Part shown: piece by piece, positions 11,057 through 21,912 of the stretch
Numbering within the stretch: position 1 is the stretch's first letter
Layout of the letters: each line of letters begins with the position of its first letter
Assembly (NCBI GenBank): GCA_030737875.1
Contig: CM060925.1
Location: forward strand, 484,405,514 to 484,469,513
Origin: Allium sativum
Taxonomy: Eukaryota; Streptophyta; Magnoliopsida; Asparagales; Amaryllidaceae
Length of the DNA: 64,000 nt
Reading direction: 5' to 3'
Translations under genes and position numbers: made by a program
The notes under the pieces: generated by a model
The model's input: only the letters and a program-made list of their open reading frames with translations
Told to the model about the DNA's origin: nothing
Database searches by the model: none

Positions 11057-11312
11057 ATGGCCTAGGCGGGAAACTCCCCGCCTAGCCCCAGATCTGATTT
11101 CCAAAACTGTTTCCGAAATTCAAATTTCCAGAAATCTTCTTTGGACCTTTAACGGGTCATACAGACTCCGATTCTCGAAAACTCGGACTCTATTTCGCGT
11201 ATTTTTCCGAGACGAACGCAATGGCACAGACCGTTTCACTTGATTCAGAATTTATAATTTAATTCTGCCTTGATTCTCGTTTTAACATGTTATTGAAATA
11301 CGGGTTGTTACA

Positions 11313-11325
11313 TTCTCCCCACCTT
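11313..11325 (-). other. E1 polypurine tract
   Basis: The minus strand reads aaggtggggagaa immediately before the 3' LTR, the usual plus-strand priming site of LTR retrotransposons. Confidence 0.8.
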
Positions 11326-13230
11326 TTAGGATTTCGTCCCCGAAATCTCCAAGTTAGGAAGAACATATCCTACCATCCATCATCCATCTACTCAAAACAT
11401 CATCCACAAGCAACCATTGTCCTTAGATGATTTCTAATGCTGTATGAATACATGCAAAATGTGTGTGTACATGTTCCTTAGCTAATGCTAATGATCAGGC
11501 CTGGATAATCTTTCTAATGCAAAAATATGTATAGTGCCATGAATCCAACATGTATGCAAATAGTCCTAGCCATATAGATACTATATGCGTGCACAATCAT
11601 TCATCCATATGCAACGTCCACATGGTAACACATTCAATTTCATCCATAAGCAAGTATAAATACTCGTGCATATGCAATATGAAATGTGACCGAGTCGAGC
11701 TAATATCTAATGTAAATTCGCGCATCCACGAGCAACCACTTGCAACCATTTGCAACCATATCAACCATAACATGTTTCAAATACATGTTTACATCCATAG
11801 GGTTCTACCTAAGATTCTCTGAAACAGGGTCGAGAAGATAAACAGGACAAACTCCTTACGGGGTTTGTAACGGAAAATAGGACCGAGAGGATGTCCACAA
11901 AAGATAGCCTACAAGTAAGCTCTACAGAAAACAGGGATCAAGGATATACTCCCAAAAAGAGATATCATGCGCGTATCTAGTCTTTGACCATCAAAGTCGT
12001 CTTTTAACTTCGCGATTTTGTAGCTTCTTATTCCTGTTTCCATAACATGAGCTGGAACTCATTTCTTCGTCGCCTCTCGTTCCACTTGCACTTATCCTTT
12101 TCCTAGAATACTTGACGCAAATATGACTGCGTACTCATGATCTCATGCAAGCTTTCCAAAATTCACTAGTGAATCTCGGACCTCGTACCACAGGGTATTT
12201 CTCGTAGAAGAACTTCCTCTTGAAAGTAAACAAGTTACCGTGCGCACTTACTAGGGTAATTCCCATACCCCATACATAATCGAAGTAAACCATCCGTCTT
12301 ATTGGCGAATTCTATTCAAACGGATTACCAACAACTGCATCCTGGGATTCTAGGTAACTAGCCATGACAGAACCCAAAAGGTTACACGAGACCAGGATGA
12401 GTCGAGAATCTAACTACCCTCTTTCCAAAACCGAGAATGGCTCCCCTTGCTGGATAACCACTTCATCCCTAGAATCCATCCACAACTTATAAACATAAAC
12501 ATTATTTCCAAGCTCAACACTTGATATAGACATTCTCAAATCCAAACAGGCCATGAGTAAATGGACCGATCTTCCAATAGGACTTGAGACAAAAACGAGA
12601 TCCTTTATTATACTAGTACTAAGGTGTAGAGACTCAACTACCGCAGCAGACTTAAATGATACGAACAACGAAGTCCTAACGGGATGATAGAGAAGAAAAG
12701 CTAAACCTTTGACAAGATCGTTACCCTCCTTCCGAGGTACTCCAGAAATGAGAGCATACTACTGCCCTCCCGATGATCTTGTCCTTGTCCCATAATACTT
12801 AACTATCCGCCCCGTTTCACCATGCCAAAGGTACTCTCTCGCCATGGGTTTCATTGTTCATCTTTCTCCCTTCTTTGAGGATTAAGCCATACCAACAAGT
12901 TGCTCATCCTTAAGCTCGTATCCTTTATCCTTCTTTCTCACGATCCTTTCTTATAACGCGGTCACTAGTCTCTCGAGAACCACCTCCATCGTATGGAAAG
13001 CACTTTCGTAGGTAGAAAAGACTACTCGCAGTTAAAACTACTGAGACTACAGATGGAGGAAAGAGAGGAAAAGAGACTCAATTAAGGAAACAAGGATAGT
13101 GCTAATGGCCTTTGGGGAATAGCCTTTTTCTTTTAAAAGAAAATTTTCTTGAAAAATGCTTCTTTGTAAACAATTTTCAACTAGTTTTCAGAAGGTCTTT
13201 AAAAACTTTTGCCCAGTCTGGTAACCTTCT

Positions 13231-13242
13231 GCTCTGATACCA
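13231..13242 (-). other. E1 primer-binding site (initiator tRNA-Met)
   Basis: The minus strand reads tggtatcagagc, complementary to the 3' end of initiator tRNA-Met, 2 nt inside the 5' LTR. This fixes the element's orientation. Confidence 0.9.
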
Positions 13243-15079
13243 AATGTAACACCCCGCCTCCGCTAGGGTCACTCGCAAAGGAATGCACTAGCTTTAGAGG
13301 GGCATTATTGGTAAACATGCACAGAAATATCACAAGACAGAACATATATAAATAGCGGAAGTAAAATCAAACTTTCATAGCATGAATAAATAAGGTCTAA
13401 AGCCTTTACATCAGAGTACATCAAAACCTGTCTTGCAATAGTAAAGAAGCATAAAGACTTTTTAATAAATTATTCCCCAAGTAAAACAGTAAAGTAGCCA
13501 TAGCCAAGGGAAGTCCAAGCCATCCGTGATGACCTTCAAGCAGAAGAAGTCCGAACTAAACAACATTGTTTCCCCCTTGAAACCTGGGGGGGGGGGGGAA
13601 CGGAAGAAAAGAGGCGAAACAAAACGGGTCAGTCAAAAAGACTGAGTAAGTCCTATCTACTTCCAGTATAAAAACAGGTAAAGGTAACATGACATGCATA
13701 AGCTGAAAGTAAACATAAGGATAACTACAAGATAGATAAACCAGGATAGCCGGTTGAACTACTGTGGCAAGGTAAACTAAGGTATCATGATAAACTGCGG
13801 TGTTATGATAAGTCAAGGTATCACATCGTCAGATTTCTATCGAGTACATTATCCCAAGGTATCTTCCCCGTCTAACATCCCACGGTATCTATTATGTATA
13901 TTCTTCCTAGTTCTAACATGTATATTTGCTCTGCACCTCTCGTACTAGTATCCCTACCCGCGTCATGTGTCAACCATGAATGTCCCTTGCTCAAAGTCGT
14001 GTAATGGTCCATGTCAACCTAATATATCGCATATATAGGTTACTCAACTCGTATGTTTCTTTCCATGTATATAAGTTCAGTCCTTTGCCGTACCTCGTAC
14101 GGGCTTCCTCATGTCGTATTATCATTGAAATCGTTTGGACTGTCACCCTTGTTCTAGCTAGGTTCTTCCGTATGCATCATCGTTTGAACTACTAGGACTT
14201 ACGCCACCTAGTACCTCTAGGGATTACGCTTACCCATTGCACGTTTCGTATTTCGGTTTGGGTTAAACCACCTAGGCCACTAGGGATTACGCTAACCCTC
14301 AACCGCGCCCTTTTCCCCACGCATTCATCGTGAATCGTTTTTCTATAACTGTATGCACATGTATCACATCGTGCCATCCGAGTCCTGTCACAGGGCAGAA
14401 CTAGAAATACAGGACTCGGTCGGGAGCTTTAGATTTATCTGCCGATGCAGATACTAAGGTCTGCTTTTCTACACGTGGCTATGGTCCCACGAGACCCCTC
14501 CCTCAACTAGTGAAAGGCAACACAAGAGAAAATCTTGCATGAGAACTACACTCCGGCCAGCCCACATCCTACGGCCTACCTCACCCATAATTAGATAGCA
14601 AATTATGGTCTGTTGGGTGTCCCCTGCCCTTCCGTACGTACACGCTTGACTCAAGATGGTAGACGATCGACGAACTTGCTATCTCGGGCACCTTATGTAT
14701 CCGCCGACTCACTGCTATCCACCCCAGTCTTTAGGTCGCTCGCATAGCAACCAAGGCATATTCTTGGTTCTTCTACCGCAGACCTCAACCTCTCGTGAGC
14801 CTAGTATGATGACCTGACAGCTCACAGAGGGATCCCATGAATATCCTCACGTTCCCCGAAGCCGCTGCTTCATTACCCAGTTCGTTGGAGCCTTTATCCG
14901 AATCAGATAGCCTGCTCCTACACGCATACTCTAACGTATCGGGTTACTGATCTATCTAAGAAATGGTCCAAATTTCCTTGACTAAGAATTATTACTTAGT
15001 TTCCCTTAACTAAGGTTTACCACTTAGCCTTATTTCCATAATCCTTGTTAACTATGGTTATTTACCTAATCCTCCGAAT

Positions 15080-15890
15080 TAGGGTTTATCTAATGGGTTA
15101 AGTGTCACTTAAGTTCACAACTTAACCCGTCTACAAAACATGTCGAAACTGGCTAAGTATCCAAGTCCAAGACTTAACCTTACAGACCATGTGTCAAGTT
15201 GGTTAAGTATATCAAGCAATCCATGGCTTAACCTCGTCTAATTATCATTTTAGATTGGTTAAGTATATATTAATTTGACCCCATCAAATTACCGAGTCAA
15301 ATCGGTCAAGCGTATTCGAAACGATTCGTGACTTAGCCTTATCATGTTTTCACGTTAGATTGGTTAAGTATTGGTTAACTTAACCTCATCAAATTAACGA
15401 GTTAGATTGGTTAAGTATAGGTCACTTAACCTCATCAAATCATCGTGTGAAATTAGTTAAGTGTTTAACTTAACCCCATTGAATTACCAAGTTAAGTCGG
15501 TTAAGTATGGGTTACTTGACCTCATTGAATTACCAAGTTTAAATTGGTTAAGTGTTTAACTTAACCCTATCGAATTACTGTGTTTAGATTAGTTAAGCCT
15601 AATCTTAACCCCATCCATTAACTGTATTATACGGTTAAGTGTCATTAAGAAAATTTACTTATCCTTATCACGTTATCGTGTTGGATTGATTAAGTGTTGG
15701 TTAACTTAATCCCGTCCACTAGTTGTATAAAAATGGTCAAGTGTCATTAGGCAAATCAAGTTACTTAACCTACCCAAGCTTATCATGTTTTGTTAAGTAT
15801 CATTAGCCTAATCAAATTACTTAACCCATTTGTCCATATCATATTTGGTTAAGCCTCATTAATCAAATTAACTTAACCCTATTACGTGGC
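15080..15890. repeat. GGTTAAGT/ACTTAACC array in E1 5' LTR
   Basis: Second copy of the alternating-orientation array described at 8700-9510; spacing is conserved. Confidence 0.75.
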
Positions 15891-15915
15891 ATTAATTTAA
15901 TTAATGCACCCTCAA

Positions 15916-16115
15916 CCTCTCACATTAGACCTTGTTGTGGTTACTAGTTAAGCCGGGCGGGTCCGGGTAGATTTACACCACAACCTAGTCTAACCTCGGG
16001 TCTTAAGCGCGACATGACCAACTTCTCACATTGGGTCCTATTGTTTGCAACTACTAGTTAGGCCGGTCGGTTCCGGGTAGTTTTACGTTGCAAACTCAAC
16101 CCAACCTCGAGTTGG
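15916..16115 (-). repeat. Twin foldback modules A and B, E1 5' LTR
   Basis: Module A 15916-16003 and module B 16022-16115. Module A's inner stem here pairs perfectly (gttgtggt with accacaac). They lie about 1.1-1.3 kb downstream of the TATA-like box at 17207-17220, so they should be within the transcript. Confidence 0.8.
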
Positions 16116-16429
16116 CCACACTCATACTATCTAAGTTCATCATGTTTCCAAAACATGTTACAAGTTTTTCAAGCATTTGGGTAGACCTAACTTAATAGGT
16201 AAATTCCCAAAGGGTAGACCTAACTTAATAGGTAAATTCCCAAGCTCATGTTTTTATGCATACTTACATGTCAGCTTCCATGTTATCTTTCAAGTATAAA
16301 CACATGTCATATTCAAGTTAAGATTTTGCGACATGTTCATGTTTATCTAACTACCCAAAATCGTGTTTTCCCAACGCAAGCAAAGCGAGTCAACATAGTA
16401 AGGATACTATGTCATATATTGGTCTCAAA

Positions 16430-16680
16430 TCATGCATGATGCCAAAAAGGGCTTGGCTTCCACATGCATAACATCATAAAGGGATTGGCCATAACATGCA
16501 TAGTGTCATAAGGTAATTTGGCTTCCACAAACATGCATATCATCAAAAAGGGTTTAGCCATAAACATGCACAACTTAAAAGAGGGGATTGGCCACGAGCA
16601 TGCATAATCTCATAAAGGATTTGGCCACAAACTTGCATGTTACCATAAGGGGTTTGGGTTCACAAACATGCATAAGCCCC
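16430..16680. repeat. Tandem 'catgcataa' repeats, E1 5' LTR
   Basis: Counterpart of 10050-10300, one base shorter in one unit. Confidence 0.7.
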
Positions 16681-17206
16681 AAAATCTTGTCTTAGCTAAT
16701 GTTTCACACATAAAGTGGTTCCTAAAGGTTCATGCTAGCATTTCATGCATAAAGATCCAAACTTGCAAGTTAAACTAGGTTATGCATAGCATGAGAGGCA
16801 TGATTAAGTCACTCACATGGCCTAAAATCATAAACATGAACACAAGAGGCAAGGTAAGGTTCATATAGGTTCGCATAATCATGTTTAGCCTCATTTTATC
16901 CCATGTCATTAGCAAAACTACCGTTTCCATCTAAAAGTAGCTAGAACTTACATAGTTAGGCCTAGGCAAAGAAGCATGAATCATCTTGGCTAAGAAAGGT
17001 GCCTCCTTTGTTGAAGAATCGTCATGGAACTCGCATAGCAATGTTGATTTGGCCTTGATTTGGTGTAGCAAGCTTGCACCTTTTGATTTGAACTTGATTT
17101 GGATGCATAGGCTCTAGGGATTGGAGATGGAGGCCATGATCAAAATTAATTTTGGCATCACTTAGTTGCTAGGTTTGATTTTTAGGGATTTACGTTAGGT
17201 TTAGGG

Positions 17207-17220
17207 TCTTTTTATAGAGA
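17207..17220 (-). promoter_or_regulatory. TATA-like box of E1 5' LTR
   Basis: The minus strand reads tctctataaaaag in a GC-poor setting, about 140 bp downstream (element sense) of the GTCGAC array. Candidate core promoter for the element's RNA. Confidence 0.55.
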
Positions 17221-17358
17221 TTAGGATAGTTTTAGGCCCTTAGATTAACCCTAGGATAGATTAGGACCATCAGATCTCGGAAGCTTCCAGACCCAGCCCA
17301 AGAACAAGACCAGGTGAGACAAACAGGTGCGCCAGGCTATTTGCCCCGGCCACCCCCT

Positions 17359-17433
17359 GTCGACAGGCAAGTCGACAGGGCTGTCGACTTGGTCTGGGCC
17401 CAAGTCGACAGGCCTGTCGACAGCCCTGTCGAC
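17359..17433. promoter_or_regulatory. GTCGAC palindrome array in U3 of E1 5' LTR
   Basis: Six GTCGAC sites in 75 bp; the third-to-last is intact here but mutated in the 3' LTR. Candidate transcription-factor sites by position only. Confidence 0.5.
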
Positions 17434-17689
17434 ATGGCCTAGGCGGGAAACTCCCCGCCTAGCCCCAGATCTGATTTCCAAAACTGTTTCCGAAATTCAA
17501 ATTTCCAGAAATCTTCTTTGGGCCTTTAACGGGTCATACGGACTCCGATTCTCGAAAACTCGGACTCTATTTCGCGTATTTTTCCGAGATGAACGCAATG
17601 GCACAGACCGTTTCACTTGATTCAGAATTTATAATTTAACTCTGCCTTGATTCTCGTTTTAACATGTTATTGAAATACGGGTTGTTACA

Positions 17690-17694
17690 CCAAA
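17690..17694. repeat. Target-site duplication ccaaa, right copy of E1
   Basis: Matches 6862-6866. Confidence 0.88.
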
Positions 17695-18179
17695 TATCAT
17701 CCCAATACCCGTGTGGGTTTCAAATCAACAAACACAAATTTTTATTTGTGCAGCTAGGCGATGTGTAAAATTTATCGACCCAATCAATATCAGTCAAATC
17801 AGTGTATATAAACAAATCGACCGATTTGTTTATAAATATTTATTTACTCACATTCACTATATTCCTATTCACGTTAAAAATTATATTTTTAACGATAATT
17901 AATTTATTTCAACCATCTACAATTTATTATCGATTCCACATCAACATCACAAACAATTTTCACAACACATCAATCAAACAAACAAGCCATCCATGGTCTG
18001 TGGATGACGGGTGTCGGGTGCTACTAAGCACCTTCTGCATCCTATTATATATATAACTAGAAAAAGAAATTTAGAGTGAGAAGTTCTCACAGACTAGCTA
18101 AACCAAACGCCACGACTCTTCTTATGTAGAAATGTTCGTCGTTCTCGCCTTTTGTCACTTTCGTTGTCCGTAGCCACTA

Positions 18180-18720
18180 CATATATAAAAATCACATTTT
18201 TATATTGTTGCATGTATATAAAAATCATATTTTTATACTACTACTACATAGATAAAAATTCTATTTTTACAACGCTACTATATAGATAAAAATTCTATTT
18301 TTACAACGCTACTATATAGATAAAAATTCTATTTTTACAACGATGTTCGCATAATAAAGATTACATTTTTATCATGCTATTCTCTATATAAAGATTTCGC
18401 CTTTTCAAATATAAAGATTTCGCCTTTTCTATTATAAAGATTTCGCCTTTTCTATTTCATCACTATAAAATCATATTTTTATTTTGATACATATATAAAG
18501 ATGATATTTTTACTATCTATAAAATAAAATAAAAATCGTATTTTTATAACTCTACTTTAATAAAAATCATATTTTTATTATTCTACATCAATGAAAATCC
18601 TATTTTAATTGAAGTAAACATCATATTTTTATTTCCAACTCTAGATGATAAAAATCATACCCCTTTCTAACTTAAAAATATCGTCTTTCCCTATGTAAAA
18701 ATATTAACTTTCTTTGTATA
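18180..18720. repeat. Tandem array of aaaatcatattttta-type units
   Basis: About twenty degenerate units of 20-33 bp, each with an A-run, a short spacer and a T-run, so each can fold. Three near-identical 33-bp units lie at about 18245-18345, followed by three ataaagatttcgccttttc units. Confidence 0.8.
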
Positions 18721-18996
18721 AAAATGTAAATCTTCTACATATAAAAAATCAGATTTTTCTTTGCAAAAATAAATTAAACAAAGCAAAACAAAATAAATTA
18801 AAGACTTACATTTGTTTTAAGGAGGAGCAGGGGGTGCTGTTGTTCACCTTTGGAGAGGTAGAGGCTCGCTTGCGTCGGCGCGGTGGTGGTGAGGGGGTTG
18901 AGCGGGTTCAGGTGGCGCGGAGGGTGGCTCGGGATGGCTGGAAGGAGGCGCGGTGGGCTTAAGGGGTTAGGGGGATTTCGGGTGAGCGGTTATTCA

Positions 18997-19160
18997 GAAG
19001 AAGAAGAAGAAGAAGGAGAGAGGGAAGAAGGAAGCGGCGACGGCGTCAACCGGGGGAGGGGGGGGGGGGGGCGATGGAAGCGGCGACGGCGGTTTCCTCC
19101 TCCGTCGCCCGCTCCTCTTTTTTTTTCTTATTCGATTTTTAACCGGGGGGGGGGGGGGGG
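18997..19160. repeat. GAA microsatellite and poly-G tracts
   Basis: (GAA)n near 18998-19014, a G-rich run near 19050-19070, a duplicated gaagcggcgacggcg, and a run of 18 G near 19143-19160. Candidate length-polymorphic, quadruplex-prone DNA; also prone to assembly error. Confidence 0.8.
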
Positions 19161-20078
19161 CTGAGTGATGTAAGGAGAGGAGAGAGGTATTTTTTATTTA
19201 ATTTATTTTCAAAAAGTTGACTTTTTCATTTGACCTCTAAACGAGGCCCACCGCCTGTCGTCCCTAGCATTTCACCCCTATTCCAAATACAATGGGATAT
19301 GTATCGCAGGCTGATTCGATCGTTTCGATCAGTTTTCGTCAAAATCAGCATATAACTCTATATATTGAATTTGAACGCACATTTCAATTTACTGGGGTCA
19401 CATACTAACTCGAGAAATTCCAGAAAAATATTTTCTAGTTTCGTATTGACGGTACGGTCCTAACAAAACTAGTTTCATAGAATTCTGAGACCGCTAGAAA
19501 AATGGCCATTTTTCAGTCGATTAAAATCAACTGAAACTGGTCAAACGCGTTTTCCTTTGCCACGCTCACATATTGATTCGAAAAATTACGAAATTTGGAA
19601 TCTAGCAATAATTTGACATCACAGACCCAACAAAAGTGGTTTCGTCGAAATCCGAGGTCGTTTGCAAAATTCCCATTTTTAAGGGCCTGAATTCCATAGC
19701 GACTATTCAGAATTTTCAACTGGACATATCTTTTGATTCCCGCTATGAAATCTCAATTTTTCGGCTTCGTTGGAAAGATATTCACAATTAGATTTTAATG
19801 TTTTTGGTTTCACTAAAATCCGGATTGTTTTGCACCCGATACATTCAATTGAAGTTTGAAATCGAATTATCGAACTACCGCGCCATTTTCAATTCTATTT
19901 ATAATTATATATAATTATTTATATTCTAACGACGACGTATATAATATATACGTTCGAATTCTATTCAAAATAAATTTCTCGTCGATATTATTTAAAATAA
20001 TTCATTTTAAATATTCAAACTTCGCTAAAATTGCCAAAATAAAAATTTTAAACTGGCTCGCATTTCCGGGTTGTTGCA

Positions 20079-20083
20079 ACTCC
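20079..20083. repeat. Target-site duplication actcc, right copy
   Basis: Matches 2994-2998. Confidence 0.88.
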
Positions 20084-20374
20084 ATTCCTGTAGGGGCAGA
20101 GAGCCCATCGTTGTCTCGGTTGTGCTACTGGAGGCTCTGGGGTAGTTAGAATAGGAGAACACTCATCTTGGGGTGGGCTTACTACTTAGATGCTTTCAGC
20201 AGTTATCTGCTCTGCACTTGGCTACCCAACGTTTACCGTGGACATGATAACTGGTACACCAAAGGTGCGTCCTTCCCGGTCCTCTCGTACTAGGAAAATG
20301 TCCTCTCAATGCTATAACACCCGTACTGGATATGGACCGAATTGTCTCACGACGTTCTGAACCCAGATCATGTA

Positions 20375-20406
<32 letters not shown>

Positions 20407-20696
20407 AAACTACTACAGCCCTAGGTGGCGAACAGCCGACATCAAGGTGCCAAATCTTCCCGTCGATGTGAACTCTTAGTGAAGATCAGCCTGTTATCCC
20501 CAGAGTAACTTTTATCCATTGAGCAACGACCCTTCCACTTGGCACTATCGGATCACTAAATCTGACTTTCGTCCCTGCTCGATGGGTGGGTCTTGTAATC
20601 AAGCTCCCTTATGCCTTTGCACTCGAGGGCCAATCTCCGTCCGGACTGTGGAAACCTTTGCACGCCTCTGTTACCTTTCGGGAGGCTTGAATATAG
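20084..20696 (-). rRNA. rrn23: Plastid 23S rRNA, 3'-terminal fragment
   Basis: The plus strand carries ggtgggcttactacttagat, cggtcctctcgtactagg, gatcagcctgttatcccc and ctgctcgatgggtgggtctt, the reverse complement of the 3' domain of plastid 23S rRNA (about 610 of roughly 2800 nt). Scattered substitutions show decay. It stops at gggaggc, where ndhH sequence is joined. It belongs with rrn4.5 at 2867-2968. Confidence 0.93.
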
Positions 20697-20698
20697 AT

Positions 20699-20952
20699 TT
20701 ATTACTAAAAAACTTTCACCCAAATTTGAATTGTCGAAGCAAGAACTTTATGTCAGAGTAGAAGCCCTAAAAGGAGAATTAGGAATTTATTTGATAGGAG
20801 ATAATAGTGTTTTCCCTTGGAGATGGAAAATTCGTCCACCCAGTTTTATCAATTTGCAAATTCTCCCTTACCTAGTTAAAAGAATGAAATTGGCAGATAT
20901 CATGACGATATTAGGTAGTATAGATGCCATTATGGGAGAATTTGATCGTTGA
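20699..20952 (+). pseudogene. ndhH: ndhH C-terminal fragment, plastid-derived
   Basis: Eighty-four codons matching the C-terminus of plastid NAD(P)H dehydrogenase subunit H, from [11 protein letters not shown] through [35 protein letters not shown] to the natural TGA at 20950-20952. The frame is open, but the N-terminal three quarters are missing because the piece is fused to 23S rRNA with only two bases between. In plastids the protein is part of the thylakoid NDH complex. ndhA follows one base after the stop, as in the plastid operon. Confidence 0.92.
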
Positions 20953-20953
20953 A

Positions 20954-21186
20954 ATGATAATTGATATGACAGAATCGGAAATACAAGCTATAAATTCTTT
21001 TTCTAGATCGAAATCTTAAAAAGAAGTTTATGAACTCATATGGATCTTTGTTCTTATTTTCACCCATATATTGGGAATAACAATAGTGGTACTAGTAATT
21101 GTGTGGTTAGAGCGAGAAATATCTGTAGCAATACAACAACGCATTGGGCCTGAATTTGCCGGTCCATTGGGAATTCTTCAAGCTAT
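20954..21186 (+). pseudogene. ndhA: ndhA exon 1 fragment with premature stop
   Basis: Starts MIIDMTESEIQAINSFSR and continues with [27 protein letters not shown], the N-terminus of plastid ndhA (membrane subunit of the NDH complex). A TAA at 21017-21019 interrupts the frame after 21 codons. Homology stops after ILQA, within exon 1. A nonsense mutation plus truncation makes it a pseudogene. Confidence 0.92.
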
Positions 21187-21369
21187 TTCTTGGTAAACGA
21201 TTAGCTGTAAAATATTTTTTTGTGAACGTGCCACGGCTGATTACTCTTTTTTACATTTTAAAGATTGGCATTCTATGTCCAATAGAATATCTCGATCTAA
21301 GTATAAAGGTAAGAATAAATACAATAATGATGAATGGGAAAAATATAAATTCCTTTAGCTAAATAAGGG
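21187..21369. other. Unassigned plastid-like stretch
   Basis: About 180 bp between ndhA and trnH. One plus-strand frame stays open, but I cannot match it to a plastid gene. It contains the joint from the small-single-copy piece to the trnH piece. Confidence 0.4.
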
Positions 21370-21444
21370 GCGGATGTAGCCAAGCGGATCAACGCAGTGG
21401 ATTGTGGATCCACCATGCGCAGGTTCAATTCCCGTCATTCACCC
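21370..21444 (+). tRNA. trnH-GUG: trnH-GUG, plastid-derived copy
   Basis: ggcggatgtagccaagcgg, the GTG anticodon in ggattgtggatccacc and aggttcaattcccgtc match plastid histidine tRNA over its full length. Acceptor-stem substitutions near the 3' end weaken pairing. It is followed by rpl2 on the other strand, the native single-copy/inverted-repeat border layout. Confidence 0.9.
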
Positions 21445-21487
21445 ATCACATTATTTCAAATTAAAAAATATTCTATTTTCAATATTC

Positions 21488-21912
21488 CTATTTACGACGA
21501 TGAAGAATAAAACTATCACTATATTTTTTCCTTTTCCGACTTCTTCTTCCAAGCGCAGGATAATCCCAAGGAGTTTTTGTTTTTTTTCTACCAATTGGGG
21601 TTTCCCTTCTCCACCTCCATGGTCTATAGGGTTCATAACTACTACTCTTACTACAAGACGCTTACCTACCCAACACTTCGATCCAGCTCTACCCAAACTT
21701 TGTTGATTCACCCCAACATTACCCACTTGTCCAACTATTGCTAAGCAGTTTTTGGATATCAAATGGTCCTCCCCGGATGGTAATCTTACTATAGCTGATT
21801 TAACCTCTTTTGAGATCAGTTTCGCTATAACTCTGGCCGCTCTAGTTAATTGTCCACCCTTTCCAAGCATGATTTCTATGTTATGTATGGTCGTGCCTAA
21901 GGGCATATCGGT
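21488..21912 (-). pseudogene. rpl2: rpl2 exon 2, plastid-derived, frameshifted
   Basis: The minus strand encodes [46 protein letters not shown] and [12 protein letters not shown], the second exon of plastid ribosomal protein L2. After GGGEG the frame shifts, so the usual basic tail is read out of frame and the open frame runs on beyond the natural end near 21488. Exon 1 is absent. L2 is a core large-subunit protein in the plastid; this copy cannot make it. Confidence 0.92.

Larger units (their letters stand above)
6867..11312 (-). repeat. E1 3' LTR (4446 bp)
   Basis: Starts tgtaacaccctgcctccgc and ends gggttgttaca. It holds, left to right: a poly-G tract (about 7208-7220), a GGTTAAGT-rich array (8700-9510), twin foldbacks (9538-9737), a 33-bp tandem pair (about 9800-9865), a 'catgcataa' repeat array (10050-10300), a TATA-like box on the minus strand (10830-10845), GTCGAC palindromes (10982-11056) and a conserved block (11164-11223). 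Open frames inside occur at matching positions in both LTRs only because the LTRs are alike. Confidence 0.93.
11313..13244 (-). pseudogene. E1 internal region: gutted gag-pol remnant
   Basis: 1.9 kb instead of the roughly 5 kb needed for gag-pol. A minus-strand frame at 12414-12668 resembles the stretch just after the protease active site of E2 (VESLHL, SPIG, LRMSISSVEL correspond to [20 protein letters not shown]), but the D-S-G-A active site is missing. Further along (about 12160-12180) a PRFTSEFWK-like string recalls integrase, and NREVK-like residues near 12005 recall the E2 chromodomain. The scraps are in normal polyprotein order, so large internal deletions explain it. No RT is visible. 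Confidence 0.7.
6867..17689 (-). mobile_element. E1: non-autonomous Ty3/gypsy element with giant LTRs
   Basis: Two direct repeats of 4446 and 4445 bp (6867-11312, 13245-17689) flank only 1932 bp. The initiator-Met primer site next to the right LTR and the purine tract next to the left LTR set the orientation as minus. I count about 40-45 differences between the LTRs (about 1%), so insertion is recent. The interior has only scraps of protease, integrase and chromodomain, so movement must have depended on proteins from another element. LTR modules shared with E2 point to a Tekay/Del-like chromovirus relative. Confidence 0.93.
13245..17689 (-). repeat. E1 5' LTR (4445 bp)
   Basis: Starts tgtaacaccccgcctccgc and ends gggttgttaca. 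It has the same internal modules as the 3' LTR, offset by about 6377 bp. Differences are mostly single substitutions plus a small cluster near 13950-13970 and 1-nt indels. Confidence 0.93.
2999..20078. mobile_element. LTR-like insertion (probable solo LTR), interrupted by E1
   Basis: It begins tgacacgacccgaaattcc and ends catttccgggttgttgca; the ends are imperfect inverted copies of each other and obey the TG...CA rule. A 5-bp duplication flanks it. Without the nested element E1 it is about 6.25 kb. I find only one start and one end and no coding domain in 2999-6866 or 17690-20078, which suits a solo LTR left by recombination. A non-autonomous element with unrecognised inner LTR ends is the alternative. 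The family is unknown. Confidence 0.65.
17695..20078. other. Right part of the solo-LTR-like sequence
   Basis: Non-coding. It holds the 'aaaatcatattttta' array (18180-18720), a GC-rich patch with GAA repeats and two poly-G runs (18880-19160), then AT-rich sequence up to the LTR end. The open frame over 18883-19164 is a translated G-rich tract, not a gene. Confidence 0.6.

Noticed and set aside
7158..17620. Several short open frames found at matching positions in both E1 repeats (e.g. 8091-8276 and 14469-14654)
   Set aside because: They match only because the LTRs are about 99% identical; no start context, no domain, and repeats within the frames.
6867..17689. Simple segmental duplication of a 4.4-kb region
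   Set aside because: Primer site, purine tract, TG...CA ends and a 5-bp target duplication identify the repeats as LTRs of one element.
18714..19164. Glycine/arginine-rich frames
   Set aside because: Artefact of poly-G, GAA and CGG-rich tracts in the LTR-like sequence.
20196..20761. Protein frames over the 23S rRNA fragment
   Set aside because: The sequence is clearly rRNA; frames are incidental.
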